Source: Anaerostipes sp. 992a
GTDB taxonomy: Bacteria > Bacillota > Clostridia > Lachnospirales > Lachnospiraceae
NCBI RefSeq assembly: GCF_001940245.1
Contig: NZ_MJIG01000004.1
Location: forward strand, 1,364,001-1,428,000
Direction of reading: 5' to 3'
DNA length: 64,000 bases
Shown here piece after piece: positions 52,440 to 61,245 of the stretch. Every line of letters begins with the position of its first letter. Position 1 is the first letter of the stretch. The notes under the pieces were generated by a model. That model saw nothing but the letters and a program-made list of their open reading frames with translations, was not told the origin of the DNA and searched no databases. Made by a program: the position numbers and the translations under genes.

Positions 52440-53570
52440 TTAAGCCATTTTAGGAACGTCCCATAATGGCAATTCCATGCCAATTCCTTTCTGCACTGCA
52501 TTGCGATATACCTCGCCACCCCATGCAATATCTTCTACTGGCATTCCTCCAACAGAATAAATGATGATCTCATCTTCCTTTTCTCTGCCAGGGTGCTTTC
52601 CAGTCATGATATCTGCAATGTCAATAATATCTTCTCTTGCAATTTTTCCCTCATGCAGAAAATCTGTGAACTTGGAACCAATAATCTGAACCAGTTCATA
52701 GCTTGGATATGGGAATTCTTCTGCCCAGGCTTCATATAATTTATAATTATCAACTACTTTTTTGCACCGTTTTATAAGGAATTCCTCCTCAAATCTGGCT
52801 GCAGATGGCATACAGATCAAGGCTCCTTTCTTGACCCATGCCTCATCGATATATAAGAAATCTTTTTCCTTCACCGGTGCTGTTGTATTCACTCCCACAA
52901 TATCGCTGTCTCTGACTGCCTCTTCTACGGTATCACACACTATGACCTCTTTGATCTGTGGGCATTCCTCCTTTACAAATGCGAGGAAAGAATCCATGGA
53001 ACGTTTTCCTCTTCCCTTTACTTTTAACGTATCCAGCTTTGGACATACGCTGATAAACGCCTGAAGAGAGGTCTTGCCCATAACACCTGGTCCGATAATA
53101 GAAACAACCTTTGCATCCTTTCTGGCCAGATATTTGGCACCTACCCCAGGAATGGCTCCTGTACGATATGCACTGACCAAATTGGCGGACATTAAAGCAA
53201 GGGGTGCCCCTGTATCTTTATCATTTAACATCATCATCAAAATAGATCTTGGAAGGCCTTTCTGTTTATTTAACACGTTAGAGCCGTACCACTTCATACC
53301 TGCCATCTGATAATTTCCTCCCAGATATGCCGGCATGGCCATAAAGCGGCGGTCATCTGCATTGGCAGGCATTCCTGGAAATTGAGGATGGTCCGGAAAG
53401 CTGATCTGTGTTCCATGAGAATTATGATTGGTTCCTCCCATGACATAATCCCCTCTATTTAACGTCAGCAACAAATCCTCCATAACCTCCACGCAGCGTG
53501 GCATATCCGTGACACCTGCTTTTATCATATCCGGTTCACTTAAATATAAAAAACTGATTTTTGTATCCAT
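52440..53570 (-). CDS. Ornithine cyclodeaminase/mu-crystallin family protein
   Basis: A 376-residue NAD(P)-dependent protein. It has GMKWYGSNVLNKQKGLPRSI, LVSAYRTGAIPGVGAKYLA and the Rossmann loop VVSIIGPGVMGKTSLQAF. Family members convert ornithine to proline with loss of ammonia, or reduce cyclic imines such as pyrroline-2-carboxylate. Located after an amine/imino acid dehydrogenase-like complex, an imine reductase or ornithine-to-proline role would fit. Start at 53570 (MDTKISFLYL) with AGGAGG five bases upstream. A hairpin separates it from the upstream oxidase genes. Confidence 0.82.
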   Translation of the reverse strand: MDTKISFLYLSEPDMIKAGVTDMPRCVEVMEDLLLTLNRGDYVMGGTNHNSHGTQISFPDHPQFPGMPANADDRRFMAMPAYLGGNYQMAGMKWYGSNVLNKQKGLPRSILMMMLNDKDTGAPLALMSANLVSAYRTGAIPGVGAKYLARKDAKVVSIIGPGVMGKTSLQAFISVCPKLDTLKVKGRGKRSMDSFLAFVKEECPQIKEVIVCDTVEEAVRDSDIVGVNTTAPVKEKDFLYIDEAWVKKGALICMPSAARFEEEFLIKRCKKVVDNYKLYEAWAEEFPYPSYELVQIIGSKFTDFLHEGKIAREDIIDIADIMTGKHPGREKEDEIIIYSVGGMPVEDIAWGGEVYRNAVQKGIGMELPLWDVPKMA

Positions 53571-53636
53571 CTTTTCCTCCTGACCGGCTGATATATGCAT
53601 CTTTATTGATAATATAAAAATTTCTTATGTAATAAT

Positions 53637-53674
53637 AAAAAGGGCATCAACAGTTTTCACTATTGACGCCTTTG
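53637..53674 (-). terminator. Hairpin with U tract between oxidase and cyclodeaminase genes
   Basis: An imperfect stem (about 53643-53653 with 53660-53670) is followed on the minus strand by CCCTTTTTATT. It may give partial termination inside the locus. Confidence 0.55.
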
Positions 53675-53763
53675 TCATAGATACAATATATCATAACCTT
53701 TTTTTATTTTCTACCATAAATTTCACTTCATTTCGGAAGGGAACCCCCTCTGAAACGCTATTT

Positions 53764-54891
53764 CTAAATGACTGCGTGAAAGCGGTCATAACGAAATTCC
53801 TTCATATCTAAAAGTGTCTGTTCCTCCAATGCCATTTGTGACAGAAGAATTCCGACTACCGGAGAAATTCCAAATCCATGCCCGGTAAATGCACAGGCAA
53901 GAATCAATCCCGGAACCTCTTCCACTGGACTGATGACTGGAATACCATCTGCACAGAGATCCTCATAACCAGCCCATGTCCGTACAATTTTAGCATTGGC
54001 AAGCTTTGGAATATACTTCATGATTCCCCGGCAAATACAAGGTGCCGTAATGCTGGATGTGGCATTGGTTCCGTTGTCCTTATTCACGGACTCAAATCCA
54101 GAAGCACCTCCAAATACAAAGGAGCCATGATCCGTCTGATGTCCATAGAAGTCTGCATCTGCTGTTCCGAGCATCTGTGGAAACATCTTTGGTTCTGCTT
54201 CCGTCACCAGTGCTTCGATCAGTTCCTTTCGCATTGGAATATCAATTCCTACGGTTTCTACGATTTTACGGCTTTCATAGCCGGCAGCGACGATGATCTT
54301 CTCTCCTTCATAGACATTTTTCTTCGTAATGACTCTTCTGGCCTTTCCTCTCACTTTTTGAATCTGAACCACCTCTTCTCCTGTATAGAAGCAGACACCT
54401 AAATCTCTGGCTCTTTTATAATATCCAAGTGTGGCAATCAGCGGATTTGCATGTCCATCGGTAGGACACCAGCTGGCTCCAATGACTTCCTCAGAAAGAT
54501 ATGGATTGATGGCTCTGACTTCCTCTCCACTGATCATCTTAACATCCAGGCCACAAGCAGTTGCCCGATCGGTAAGTCCCTGAAGAATTTCCATATGCTT
54601 TTCTGTCTTTCCCAGTCTCAGATTCCCTTCTTTGTGATATTCTACATTCACGCCCAGTTCTTCCGATAATACCGGCCATAAATGCTCTACACTATACATG
54701 GCAAGAGGCAGTTCTCTTGGGTCTCTTCCTGACTGTCTCACCCCTCCGCCATTTCTGCTGGAACCTCCATTTCCTATGCTGTCATCTGCTTCTAACACAA
54801 TAACGGAAGCGCCCTTTTTCGCAAGGTTATATGCAGCTGCACATCCAATGATGCCGCCTCCGATAATCACTACTTCTGCACAATTACTCAT
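53764..54891 (-). CDS. FAD-dependent amino-acid dehydrogenase subunit (HcnC/DAO type)
   Basis: A 375-residue flavoprotein of the D-amino acid oxidase fold: dinucleotide-binding EVVIIGGGIIGCAAAYNLAKKG, SSRNGGGVRQSGRD, and the C-terminal GLILACAFTGHGFGISPVVG. With the neighbouring HcnB-, BFD- and ferredoxin-like genes it matches the beta (catalytic) subunit of heteromeric dehydrogenases for glycine, proline, hydroxyproline or opines. Its ATG overlaps the BFD-like gene stop by 8 bases. Substrate is unknown; an imino acid is the best guess from context. Confidence 0.85.
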   Translation of the reverse strand: MSNCAEVVIIGGGIIGCAAAYNLAKKGASVIVLEADDSIGNGGSSRNGGGVRQSGRDPRELPLAMYSVEHLWPVLSEELGVNVEYHKEGNLRLGKTEKHMEILQGLTDRATACGLDVKMISGEEVRAINPYLSEEVIGASWCPTDGHANPLIATLGYYKRARDLGVCFYTGEEVVQIQKVRGKARRVITKKNVYEGEKIIVAAGYESRKIVETVGIDIPMRKELIEALVTEAEPKMFPQMLGTADADFYGHQTDHGSFVFGGASGFESVNKDNGTNATSSITAPCICRGIMKYIPKLANAKIVRTWAGYEDLCADGIPVISPVEEVPGLILACAFTGHGFGISPVVGILLSQMALEEQTLLDMKEFRYDRFHAVI

Positions 54892-55213
54892 CTGCATCCG
54901 CCTCCTTTGCAAACACTTCCATTTCAATTGGTCTCATTGGAGATCTGGACGTTGCCGGTTCCAGTTCATCCGGGGATACCTGAAGCTCTGCTGCCACAAT
55001 TCTTTTTACCAGCTTTGCACAGGTCTGTCCTTGGCAAAGTCCCATTCCCGTCCGTAGATATCTTCGAATCTCTGTTAAGGTGTACATACCCTCATGTACT
55101 GCTTTTCTGATTTCCCCCTTTGTAACCTCTTCACATCTGCAGATGAGCATATCATCATCTGGTGCTGCAACAAACGGCCCTATATCCATGGATCTATCAT
55201 TTATCTTCTTCAT
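54884..55213 (-). CDS. BFD-like [2Fe-2S]-binding subunit
   Basis: A 109-residue protein with the Cys arrangement of the BFD-like domain: MLICRCEEVTKGEIRKAV and GMGLCQGQTCAKLV. In related dehydrogenases this domain is fused to the alpha FAD subunit and relays electrons; here it is a separate gene between the alpha and beta genes. AGGAGG precedes the ATG. Coupled to the downstream oxidase gene by an 8-base overlap. Confidence 0.85.
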   Translation of the reverse strand: MKKINDRSMDIGPFVAAPDDDMLICRCEEVTKGEIRKAVHEGMYTLTEIRRYLRTGMGLCQGQTCAKLVKRIVAAELQVSPDELEPATSRSPMRPIEMEVFAKEADADE

Positions 55214-55229
55214 ATCTGACCTCCTGTAA

Positions 55230-56807
55230 TTACTCTGCCTTATAGAATCTGACCCTCATACCCATCTCTTCTGGAACTTTAATCGTCAGTAGATTGGTAT
55301 GATCATAAGCCTTGGATGTCTTCACTTCGATGACTGTGGCTTTACAAAGCTTTTCTCCATTTCTTCCCAGACCATAGCCCTCATCTCCTTTTTCAGGCAA
55401 CGGAAGGAATTCATATGGCATGGTAATCAATGTAAAACCAGGTTCCACTCCTTCCTGTAACAGGAAGATGGCCTGTCCGGAACAGGAAGCCACACACAAA
55501 CCACATCCAATACATTGTGCTGTCTCATCTACAGCCGGAAGAGAAGTAATCTTCTCTCCAATCTTGATGCAATGCTTTGGACATGCATCCTGACAAGGGT
55601 TACATGGAATGTTCTGCGTACACTCCATAACCGGATGGATTCCCACACGATGTGTCACTCCTGGATAACGTTCAATCTCATCATCTGCCACAAATCCCTT
55701 CTTTAACAAATTCATTGAGGTAAGAACGCCTTCCTCTGTTCGTTCTAAGATCTTTCCTCTGTTTTTCGGAGCAAACATTCCCTGTCTTAATCCTTCCAAT
55801 GCACTGGTTTGGCAGCTCATATTTTCCTCCAACTCATCCCCATTGATGTACCCAAGGTAATGAGCCGCCGCAATTCCTGCCATTCTTCCTTCAATCATGG
55901 CTGAGCTTGCTTCTTCAATCCCAGATACGTCTCCTGCCACAAAGATTCCATCAATTGATGTTTCCCCATATTTATTACAGATTGGAACCTGTCCACCCCG
56001 TTTCGGGTTGTCCTCCATCTCACATCCTGCCATCTTAAGCAGCTGAGACATTGGTGATAATCCAACTGCAAGACAGATGGTATCCACATCGAAATGCTTT
56101 TCCGTTCCTTCCATGAATTGAAAATGTTCATCCACCTGGGCAATGGTAACTCCGGTTACTTCTGTCTCGCCCTCTGCCTTTACAATCGTGTGAGAAAGAT
56201 AAAATGGAACTCCGGTTCTTGCCACTTTAGCTGCATGAACACCATAGCCTCCTACCCTTGGAGCTGCATCCACCAGCGCTACGACTTCACATCCTGCCTG
56301 AATCAATTGAAATCCTACGACAAGACCAACATTACCGGAACCTAACATTAAGATTTTCTTTCCCGGCTTAATCCCATGAAGATTCATCATGGTCTGAGCT
56401 GCTCCGGCTCCGATCACACCCGGAAGAGTCCATCCATCGAATGTAACCATGTTCTCTGCTGCTCCTGTTGCAACGATCACAGCATCTCCTTTATAGTGAT
56501 GCACCTGATCATCGATTTGGACTACAATTTCCTTATCCATATATAATCCAACTACTGTGGCATTTAACACAACTTCTACGCCAGCTTCATCCGCTTCTGC
56601 TAATAGCTGCTGACCGATCACAAAACCTCTGACTTTTGCTTTGTGCTCCTTAGAACCAAAGAACTTATGAATCTGCTTAAATAGCTGTCCTCCTGGTTTC
56701 TCATTCTCATCAAAAACGATAACCTGAAGTCCTCTTTTCGCCGCCTCAATGGCTGCAGACAACCCTGCGGGACCAGCACCTACAATAACCAAATCATATC
56801 TTTTCAT
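55230..56807 (-). CDS. FAD/NAD(P)-binding oxidoreductase subunit with ferredoxin domain (HcnB type)
   Basis: A 525-residue alpha subunit. The N-terminal FAD site is YDLVIVGAGPAGLSAAIEAAKRG, a second dinucleotide site is ILMLGSGNVGLVVGFQL, and GIFVAGDVSGIEEA closes the flavin fold. An inserted 4Fe-4S ferredoxin-like module (about 395-455) carries CNPCQDACPKHC and CIGCGLCVASCSG, an addition not found in classical HcnB. Start at 56807 (MKRYDLV) with GGGAGG. It probably accepts electrons from the beta subunit and passes them to ferredoxin or NAD. Confidence 0.87.
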   Translation of the reverse strand: MKRYDLVIVGAGPAGLSAAIEAAKRGLQVIVFDENEKPGGQLFKQIHKFFGSKEHKAKVRGFVIGQQLLAEADEAGVEVVLNATVVGLYMDKEIVVQIDDQVHHYKGDAVIVATGAAENMVTFDGWTLPGVIGAGAAQTMMNLHGIKPGKKILMLGSGNVGLVVGFQLIQAGCEVVALVDAAPRVGGYGVHAAKVARTGVPFYLSHTIVKAEGETEVTGVTIAQVDEHFQFMEGTEKHFDVDTICLAVGLSPMSQLLKMAGCEMEDNPKRGGQVPICNKYGETSIDGIFVAGDVSGIEEASSAMIEGRMAGIAAAHYLGYINGDELEENMSCQTSALEGLRQGMFAPKNRGKILERTEEGVLTSMNLLKKGFVADDEIERYPGVTHRVGIHPVMECTQNIPCNPCQDACPKHCIKIGEKITSLPAVDETAQCIGCGLCVASCSGQAIFLLQEGVEPGFTLITMPYEFLPLPEKGDEGYGLGRNGEKLCKATVIEVKTSKAYDHTNLLTIKVPEEMGMRVRFYKAE

Positions 56808-56819
56808 TTCCATTCCTCC

Positions 56820-57146
56820 CTACTGTTCTTCAAATGGCTCTGCCAGCACCCCATACTGGGTCTGTACTACCATACCTTCTTTTAAAGGAGTCACACAGGT
56901 TCTTACATTTGGCTTTCCATCAACGACCATAACACAGTCTGTGCATCTTCCAATGGCACAAAAGATACCTCTTGGTTCATGCTTCTTCTTTGTATATCTG
57001 TGAACCATAACACCAGCCTCTTTTAATGCCGCTGCAATGGGTTCTCCTTCAAAGCCCTCCAGCTTTTTTCCATCATAATAAAATGTGATTTTTTTTCCTT
57101 TTTTAAATTCTCCTAAAATTGGATGTTCATCAATTCTGTTCTGCAT
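56820..57146 (-). CDS. HcnA-like [2Fe-2S] ferredoxin subunit
   Basis: A 108-residue protein with a plant-type ferredoxin fold: FYYDGKKLEGFEGEPIAAALKEAG, then CAIGRCTDCVMVVDG and a final CVTP, giving the four Cys ligands. It is the first gene of the locus and the gamma-type subunit of HcnABC-like dehydrogenases. It is 12 bases upstream of the HcnB-like gene. Confidence 0.87.
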   Translation of the reverse strand: MQNRIDEHPILGEFKKGKKITFYYDGKKLEGFEGEPIAAALKEAGVMVHRYTKKKHEPRGIFCAIGRCTDCVMVVDGKPNVRTCVTPLKEGMVVQTQYGVLAEPFEEQ

Positions 57147-57186
57147 ACAACCAACCTCTTTTCTTCCAGATTATCTCAAGATGTAA

Positions 57187-57229
57187 CAAAAAAGAAAGAT
57201 GCCCATACCTCTATGTATTGGACACCTTT
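57187..57229 (-). terminator. Hairpin in the leader of the oxidase operon
   Basis: An imperfect 14-15 bp stem with G-U pairs (57195-57208 with 57215-57229) is followed on the minus strand by TTTCTTTTTTG. It lies 41 bases upstream of the first oxidase gene and might act as an attenuator, or be a second terminator for the small gene upstream. Confidence 0.5.
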
Positions 57230-57290
57230 GTCTGATCTTTGGCTATTCACTTTTGTTATCTTCTAACTTGTTCCCAGATTATCATAAAGA

Positions 57291-57328
57291 AAATGCCCTG
57301 TCTTGTAAAAAACGATACAAGACAGGGC
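57291..57328 (-). terminator. Terminator after the 56-residue membrane protein gene
   Basis: A perfect 13-bp stem (57295-57307 with 57316-57328) is followed on the minus strand by ATTTTCTTT, 17 bases past the small gene stop. Confidence 0.75.
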
Positions 57329-57344
57329 GAATGACATCTTTCTA

Positions 57345-57515
57345 TTATTTTTTCCTAATGCTGGCAGACATATATAAAATCAATGCTACTACGATCACAA
57401 GTGCCACTGGCGTTTCCAGACTCTCACGATACGCCGCATTCAATTCTCCCAATCCGGAATTGATAATGGCCAATACGATCATGCCGATCCAAAATCTCAT
57501 CTTCTTCTTATCCAT
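57345..57515 (-). CDS. Small two-helix membrane protein, 56 residues
   Basis: Complete gene with AGGAGG 8 bases before the ATG. The product has two hydrophobic helices (FWIGMIVLAIINSGLG and PVALVIVVALILYMS) joined by a short polar loop and ends SIRKK, so the ends face the cytoplasm. It starts 27 bases after the DacA-type gene stop and ends before a perfect terminator, so it is probably co-transcribed with the carboxypeptidase. Family not recognised. Confidence 0.75.
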   Translation of the reverse strand: MDKKKMRFWIGMIVLAIINSGLGELNAAYRESLETPVALVIVVALILYMSASIRKK

Positions 57516-57542
57516 CTTTTGTTCCTCCTGATTATCTTTCGC

Positions 57543-58646
57543 TTATCGCTTTCTTCGTCGCGCCTGCTGTCTTTTTCTCCGTCTCGCTCTTTTAATTCTC
57601 TGCACATGAATAATACGAAGAATCACAGCAACACAGAGAATCACCAAAATGATCACACCGATCTTCACCCCTAAGATCACCCGATCCATGACTGTCGGTG
57701 CCTTATGATAAGAGATTTCTTCCCCTGAATGATCCACCTCTGTAGTCACTGCAGTCGTTGCATCACTTTTCTTCTCATAAGGAGAAAAATCCCCATTCTT
57801 TTCTACATATTTATAAAGCTTGATGGAATCCGAATAAGCAGTAGCAGAATTCTCACTTTTTAGAATCACACATGCCAAAACCCGGTGATTGATATTGGCA
57901 TAGGTCACTAAAGTTCCGCCTGCTGTAGTCGTGTAGCCTGTCTTTCCACCCAGACATGGTTCGTAATAATACTCACTTCCATTTCGGATCATACGGTTTC
58001 CATTGATCCAGGTACGAACAGAATCATATTTATTGGTTGCTTCCAGATCATAACGAGTTGTTCTCATAATCTTTCGCAATGTAGTATTCTCATAAGCGGC
58101 CCTTGCGATCTTAGCCATATCTGCCGCAGTCGTATAATGATTATCATCGTGTAAGCCGCTGGCATTGACGAAGTTGGTATTGGTACATCCCAGCTGCTTT
58201 GCCTTGCCGTTCATCAATTCTGCAAATCCAGGCAAATCTCCCCCTACATAATAAGCCAGTCCATGTGCCACATCATTGGCAGAATGGAGCATCATCACAT
58301 AGAGACTCTGCTCTACCGTAAGCACCTCTCCCGGCTTAATATAAGCTGCACTGCTTCCTGGCTCAATAGAATACAACGCCTCTTTAGAAAAGGTTACCTT
58401 CTTATCCAGATCACAACGTTCCAAGGTAATCAGTGCTGTCATAATCTTAGTAATGCTGGCCGGATATCTCTTTACCTCCGTATTCTTGCCATATAACACA
58501 TCGCCGGTCTCCACATCCACTACAATCGCTGACTTTCCGATGATGTCTACTTTATTACTATTACTGTCGGCGGCTGTTTCAACTGGAAATACGGTTGTCA
58601 TAAACATCACGAACAGGACCATTGCTATATATTTCAATTTTTTCAT
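57543..58646 (-). CDS. D-alanyl-D-alanine carboxypeptidase (S11, DacA/DacF-like)
   Basis: A 367-residue penicillin-binding protein that trims the terminal D-Ala of peptidoglycan stems. Signal peptide at 1-27, then SxxK (RYPASITKIMTAL), SxN (LHSANDVAHG) and KTG (LGGKTGYTTTAGG). A C-terminal helix (about 328-352) and very basic tail (RARRRKRQQARRRKR) anchor it to the membrane. Start at 58646 with GGGAGG upstream. Confidence 0.94.
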   Translation of the reverse strand: MKKLKYIAMVLFVMFMTTVFPVETAADSNSNKVDIIGKSAIVVDVETGDVLYGKNTEVKRYPASITKIMTALITLERCDLDKKVTFSKEALYSIEPGSSAAYIKPGEVLTVEQSLYVMMLHSANDVAHGLAYYVGGDLPGFAELMNGKAKQLGCTNTNFVNASGLHDDNHYTTAADMAKIARAAYENTTLRKIMRTTRYDLEATNKYDSVRTWINGNRMIRNGSEYYYEPCLGGKTGYTTTAGGTLVTYANINHRVLACVILKSENSATAYSDSIKLYKYVEKNGDFSPYEKKSDATTAVTTEVDHSGEEISYHKAPTVMDRVILGVKIGVIILVILCVAVILRIIHVQRIKRARRRKRQQARRRKR

Positions 58647-58766
58647 TCCTTTTCCTCCCATTTGCAATAGTTTATTATATCAGATTTCCATATGAAATTA
58701 AAGATTTTACCTTCAACAAATCGAGTAGGAGGAATTTCTCTTGATTGAGAAATTCCGACCTCTCAC

Positions 58767-58800
58767 ACCACCGTGCGTACCGTTCGGTACACGGCGGTTC
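58767..58800 (-). ncRNA. Group II intron domain V
   Basis: A 34-nt hairpin starting GAACCGCCGTG and ending CACGGTGGT, with a GAAC tetraloop between GTACC and GGTAC and a two-base bulge, matches the catalytic domain V fold. Confidence 0.8.
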
Positions 58801-58807
58801 AATCAAC

Positions 58808-60088
58808 TTAACAAGTAACACACCTTTCGGTGTAGTAATCTAACATTGAGACTAATCCGAATGAGGTTAGTCTCTTATTGCTTATAGCTTGGCATACATC
58901 TGAACCTCGACATACTCTTGCGAACCCTTTAGCGTAGGATGTTCGCTTTGCTGCCCATTGGGGCACGCCTAGTTTCATTAAATTCTTTGCCCTGTTTTGT
59001 GGTGTTTTCCATTGTTTCCATATACACATACGAAGTCTGAATCGGATATGTTTATCCATTTCTCTGCACAGATGTTTCATACTCCCTATCTTGAAGTAGT
59101 TAACCCATCCTCTGATAAGTTGATTGAGTTTCTCCACTTTGTAGCTGTTGCTTACACCCCAGCTACGACAGGTGAGTTCCTTCATCCTCTTCTTGAATTT
59201 CTCAACTGATTTTGCATGTGGCTTCGCCTTGTATTGGTGTGCTCTTGAATCAAAATAGAATCCAAATCCAAGGTATTTGAGTCCTTGCGGTTTATCCACT
59301 TTACTCTTTGTCATGTTGACCTTAAGCCCTAGTTTCTCCTCAATGAATCGAGAGATATTTCTCATTACTCGATTTGCAGACATTTCACTCCCAACCATAA
59401 TGATACAGTCATCCGCATATCTCGCGAAATTGAGCCCTCGCTTTTCCATTTCTTTGTCAAGTTCATTGAGCATGATATTCGCTAATAGCGGAGAAAGATT
59501 TCCTCCTTGCGGTGTTCCTATTACAGAGTCTTCATACTCATCATCAATCATAATTCCACTGACAAGATACTTTCTCACAATGGAGATGACATCTCCATCC
59601 TTGATTGTTCTTCCAATTAAGGTCATCAGCTTGTCATGATTTACTGTGTCAAAGAACTTTTCCAAGTCAATGTCTACAATCCAATCATTACCATCATTCA
59701 TCATATCAAGTGCTGTTAGGATTGCTTGTTGTGCACACCTATTCGGTCTGAATCCATAACTGTGGTCATGGAATTGTTCCTCATAGATTGGTGTTAGTAC
59801 CTGTGCAATGGCTTGTTGTACAAATCTGTCTGTTACCGTTGGTACTCCTAGGTTTCTGACACCACCATCAGGCTTTGGTATCTCCACTCTTCGTACTGGT
59901 TGAGGTTTGTATTTTCTTGTCCTCAACTGTTCCTTGATGATTTCGCCGTTCTTTGCAAGATGTTCCTTGAGTTCTGTGTACTTCATTCCGTCCACTCCCT
60001 CTGCACCTTTGTTTCGTACGACTTGCAGATATGCTCTGTTGAGATTATCACTAGATAATATCTGCTCCATTAGATTACTTGTGTCCAT
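58808..60088 (-). CDS. ltrA: Group II intron reverse transcriptase/maturase
   Basis: A 426-residue intron-encoded protein. RT domain with PKPDGGVRNLGVPTVTDRFVQQAIAQ, GFRPNRCAQQAI, DIDLEKFFDTVNHD, GTPQGGNLSPLLANIML and the active site FARYADDCIIMV; a maturase X domain follows (about 290-380). There is no HNH endonuclease domain, as in class C introns. Start at 60088 (MDTSNLMEQIL) with GGAAAGG upstream. It appears intact. Confidence 0.93.
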   Translation of the reverse strand: MDTSNLMEQILSSDNLNRAYLQVVRNKGAEGVDGMKYTELKEHLAKNGEIIKEQLRTRKYKPQPVRRVEIPKPDGGVRNLGVPTVTDRFVQQAIAQVLTPIYEEQFHDHSYGFRPNRCAQQAILTALDMMNDGNDWIVDIDLEKFFDTVNHDKLMTLIGRTIKDGDVISIVRKYLVSGIMIDDEYEDSVIGTPQGGNLSPLLANIMLNELDKEMEKRGLNFARYADDCIIMVGSEMSANRVMRNISRFIEEKLGLKVNMTKSKVDKPQGLKYLGFGFYFDSRAHQYKAKPHAKSVEKFKKRMKELTCRSWGVSNSYKVEKLNQLIRGWVNYFKIGSMKHLCREMDKHIRFRLRMCIWKQWKTPQNRAKNLMKLGVPQWAAKRTSYAKGFARVCRGSDVCQAISNKRLTSFGLVSMLDYYTERCVTC

Positions 60089-60566
60089 GCGTTCTTTCCT
60101 TTCCGTCTCGCTTGATTTGACCATCTTTTACCCGATTGGTTACGGCAGATGTTGTCATTTCTGCAATACGAGACATACTCAAACTGATTGATTGTTCGCC
60201 CCTTCACTCCATCCCCATTACAGAGACTTCTTCACTACTATGGGCTCGGCTGATTTCTCACAGTTCGTTGTTACTAGGCTGATGATACCTCTGTGAGACC
60301 TCCACGCTTAAGGTGCACGCTCTTTCCTCTCATCTATCCGCCACATTTACTCGTACTTCCAGCAACTTTTGGACTTCATCTCCTTTTGCAGACTTATCCG
60401 TATTTCCGAGCCTTATATGTGATTTCTGTCCGTCGGACCAAGAGTTTGCTTACAGCTTCCTTCAGATTCCACCTCACGATGGACACCCTTGCTGTTCGGC
60501 TATACACTTCCTCGTTGCCTAGGCGTGTTCGGGACTTTCACCCGTTAGAGCGCGCCCATGGCGCGC

Positions 60567-60595
60567 AAACAAAAAGAGAAGAACTTTCATTCTTC
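60567..60595 (-). terminator. Terminator at the intron insertion site
   Basis: The stem GAAGAA / TTCTTC (60578-60583 with 60590-60595) is followed on the minus strand by TCTTTTTGTTT. It ends the 60641-61069 gene and abuts the intron 5' end. Confidence 0.65.
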
Positions 60596-60640
60596 CCTCA
60601 TTTTTTTGATTTGTCAAAATTTAAAATACACAACTATTTT

Positions 60641-61069
60641 CTAGACGCCTATCGATCCACTCGTAACTATTTCCCATTTTTCAGTCTTTTCATTTTTCTG
60701 TAAGATCCAACACCAATCATCTATTTCTGTATACTTTTCCTCAGTGCTATCTCCCCATGGACCTACAAAATATTCTGCCTGTATGGCTATCATGGATTTT
60801 TTATCCTTATACTCTAAGCTTTTTACTTCTTTATCAGAAAATTCCTCATTATAGTATACTTTATCCAGCCTACATCCAGAATATTCTTGCCTAAACTCTT
60901 CTTTTATGCAAGAAATCGCATCCTCCAGCTCTCCTTGATCATATTTCGAAGATGCTCCTATTTCAACATCTACTTTGTCAACTTTTCCATCTCCACTCCA
61001 GCTAATCAAATATACTCCTGCAACAAGGATAACCACAAGAAGTATCAGCTTTTTTAAATGCTTTTTCAT
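60641..61069 (-). CDS. Membrane-anchored hypothetical protein
   Basis: A 142-residue protein with one N-terminal helix (LILLVVILVAGVYLISW) and an extracytoplasmic domain with an acidic middle. YDQGELEDAISCIKEEFRQEY, CRLDKVYYNEEFSDKE and the tail WCWILQKNEKTEKWEIVTSG resemble small DUF4829-like lipoprotein domains. Ribosome site GGAGGAA. Its upstream 57 bp (61081-61137) are repeated at 63800-63856, so this gene probably belongs to a family of similar accessory genes. Function unknown. Confidence 0.7.
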   Translation of the reverse strand: MKKHLKKLILLVVILVAGVYLISWSGDGKVDKVDVEIGASSKYDQGELEDAISCIKEEFRQEYSGCRLDKVYYNEEFSDKEVKSLEYKDKKSMIAIQAEYFVGPWGDSTEEKYTEIDDWCWILQKNEKTEKWEIVTSGSIGV

Positions 61070-61080
61070 AATAATGTTCC

Positions 61081-61137
61081 TCCATATTGTATTTCATAAT
61101 ATATAACAATACAAATATAATAAATGTCTCAAAAACT
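61081..61137. repeat. 57-bp repeat, copy A
   Basis: Identical in all 57 positions to 63800-63856. Copy A lies immediately upstream of the 60641-61069 gene; copy B overlaps the 3' end of the partial gene at the right edge and precedes a small membrane-protein gene. It probably marks a duplicated gene junction. Confidence 0.9.
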
Positions 61138-61192
61138 TTAATATAAAAGTTTTATGAACAAATACATTACCCATATACTAACATATTGTGTT

Positions 61193-61228
61193 AAAAAAAG
61201 ACCGTTTTAACGCCAACGGTCTTTTTTT
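61193..61228. terminator. Bidirectional terminator
   Basis: A perfect 14-bp stem AAAAAAAGACCGTT / AACGGTCTTTTTTT (61193-61206 with 61215-61228) with 8-base loop has T runs on both strands. It follows the nuclease-gene remnant. Confidence 0.85.
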
Positions 61229-61245
61229 AGACGTAAAATATATCT

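Larger units (their letters stand above)
58720..60566 (-). mobile_element. Group IIC-type intron with reverse transcriptase
   Basis: About 1.85 kb. The minus-strand 5' end is taken as GCGCGC at 60566 and the 3' end as CTCGAT(T) near 58719-58721. Domain V (34 nt, 58767-58800) and a domain VI hairpin (about 58731-58757) lie at the 3' end. The 440 bases from 60125 to 60566 are structured intron RNA with no gene. The intron sits directly after a hairpin and U tract (60567-60595), the hallmark target of bacterial class C introns. Exact ends are estimated. Confidence 0.82.

Noticed and set aside
60293-60703. Plus-strand frame of about 136 codons
   Set aside because: Lies antisense to the structured 5' part of the group II intron and runs across its boundary.
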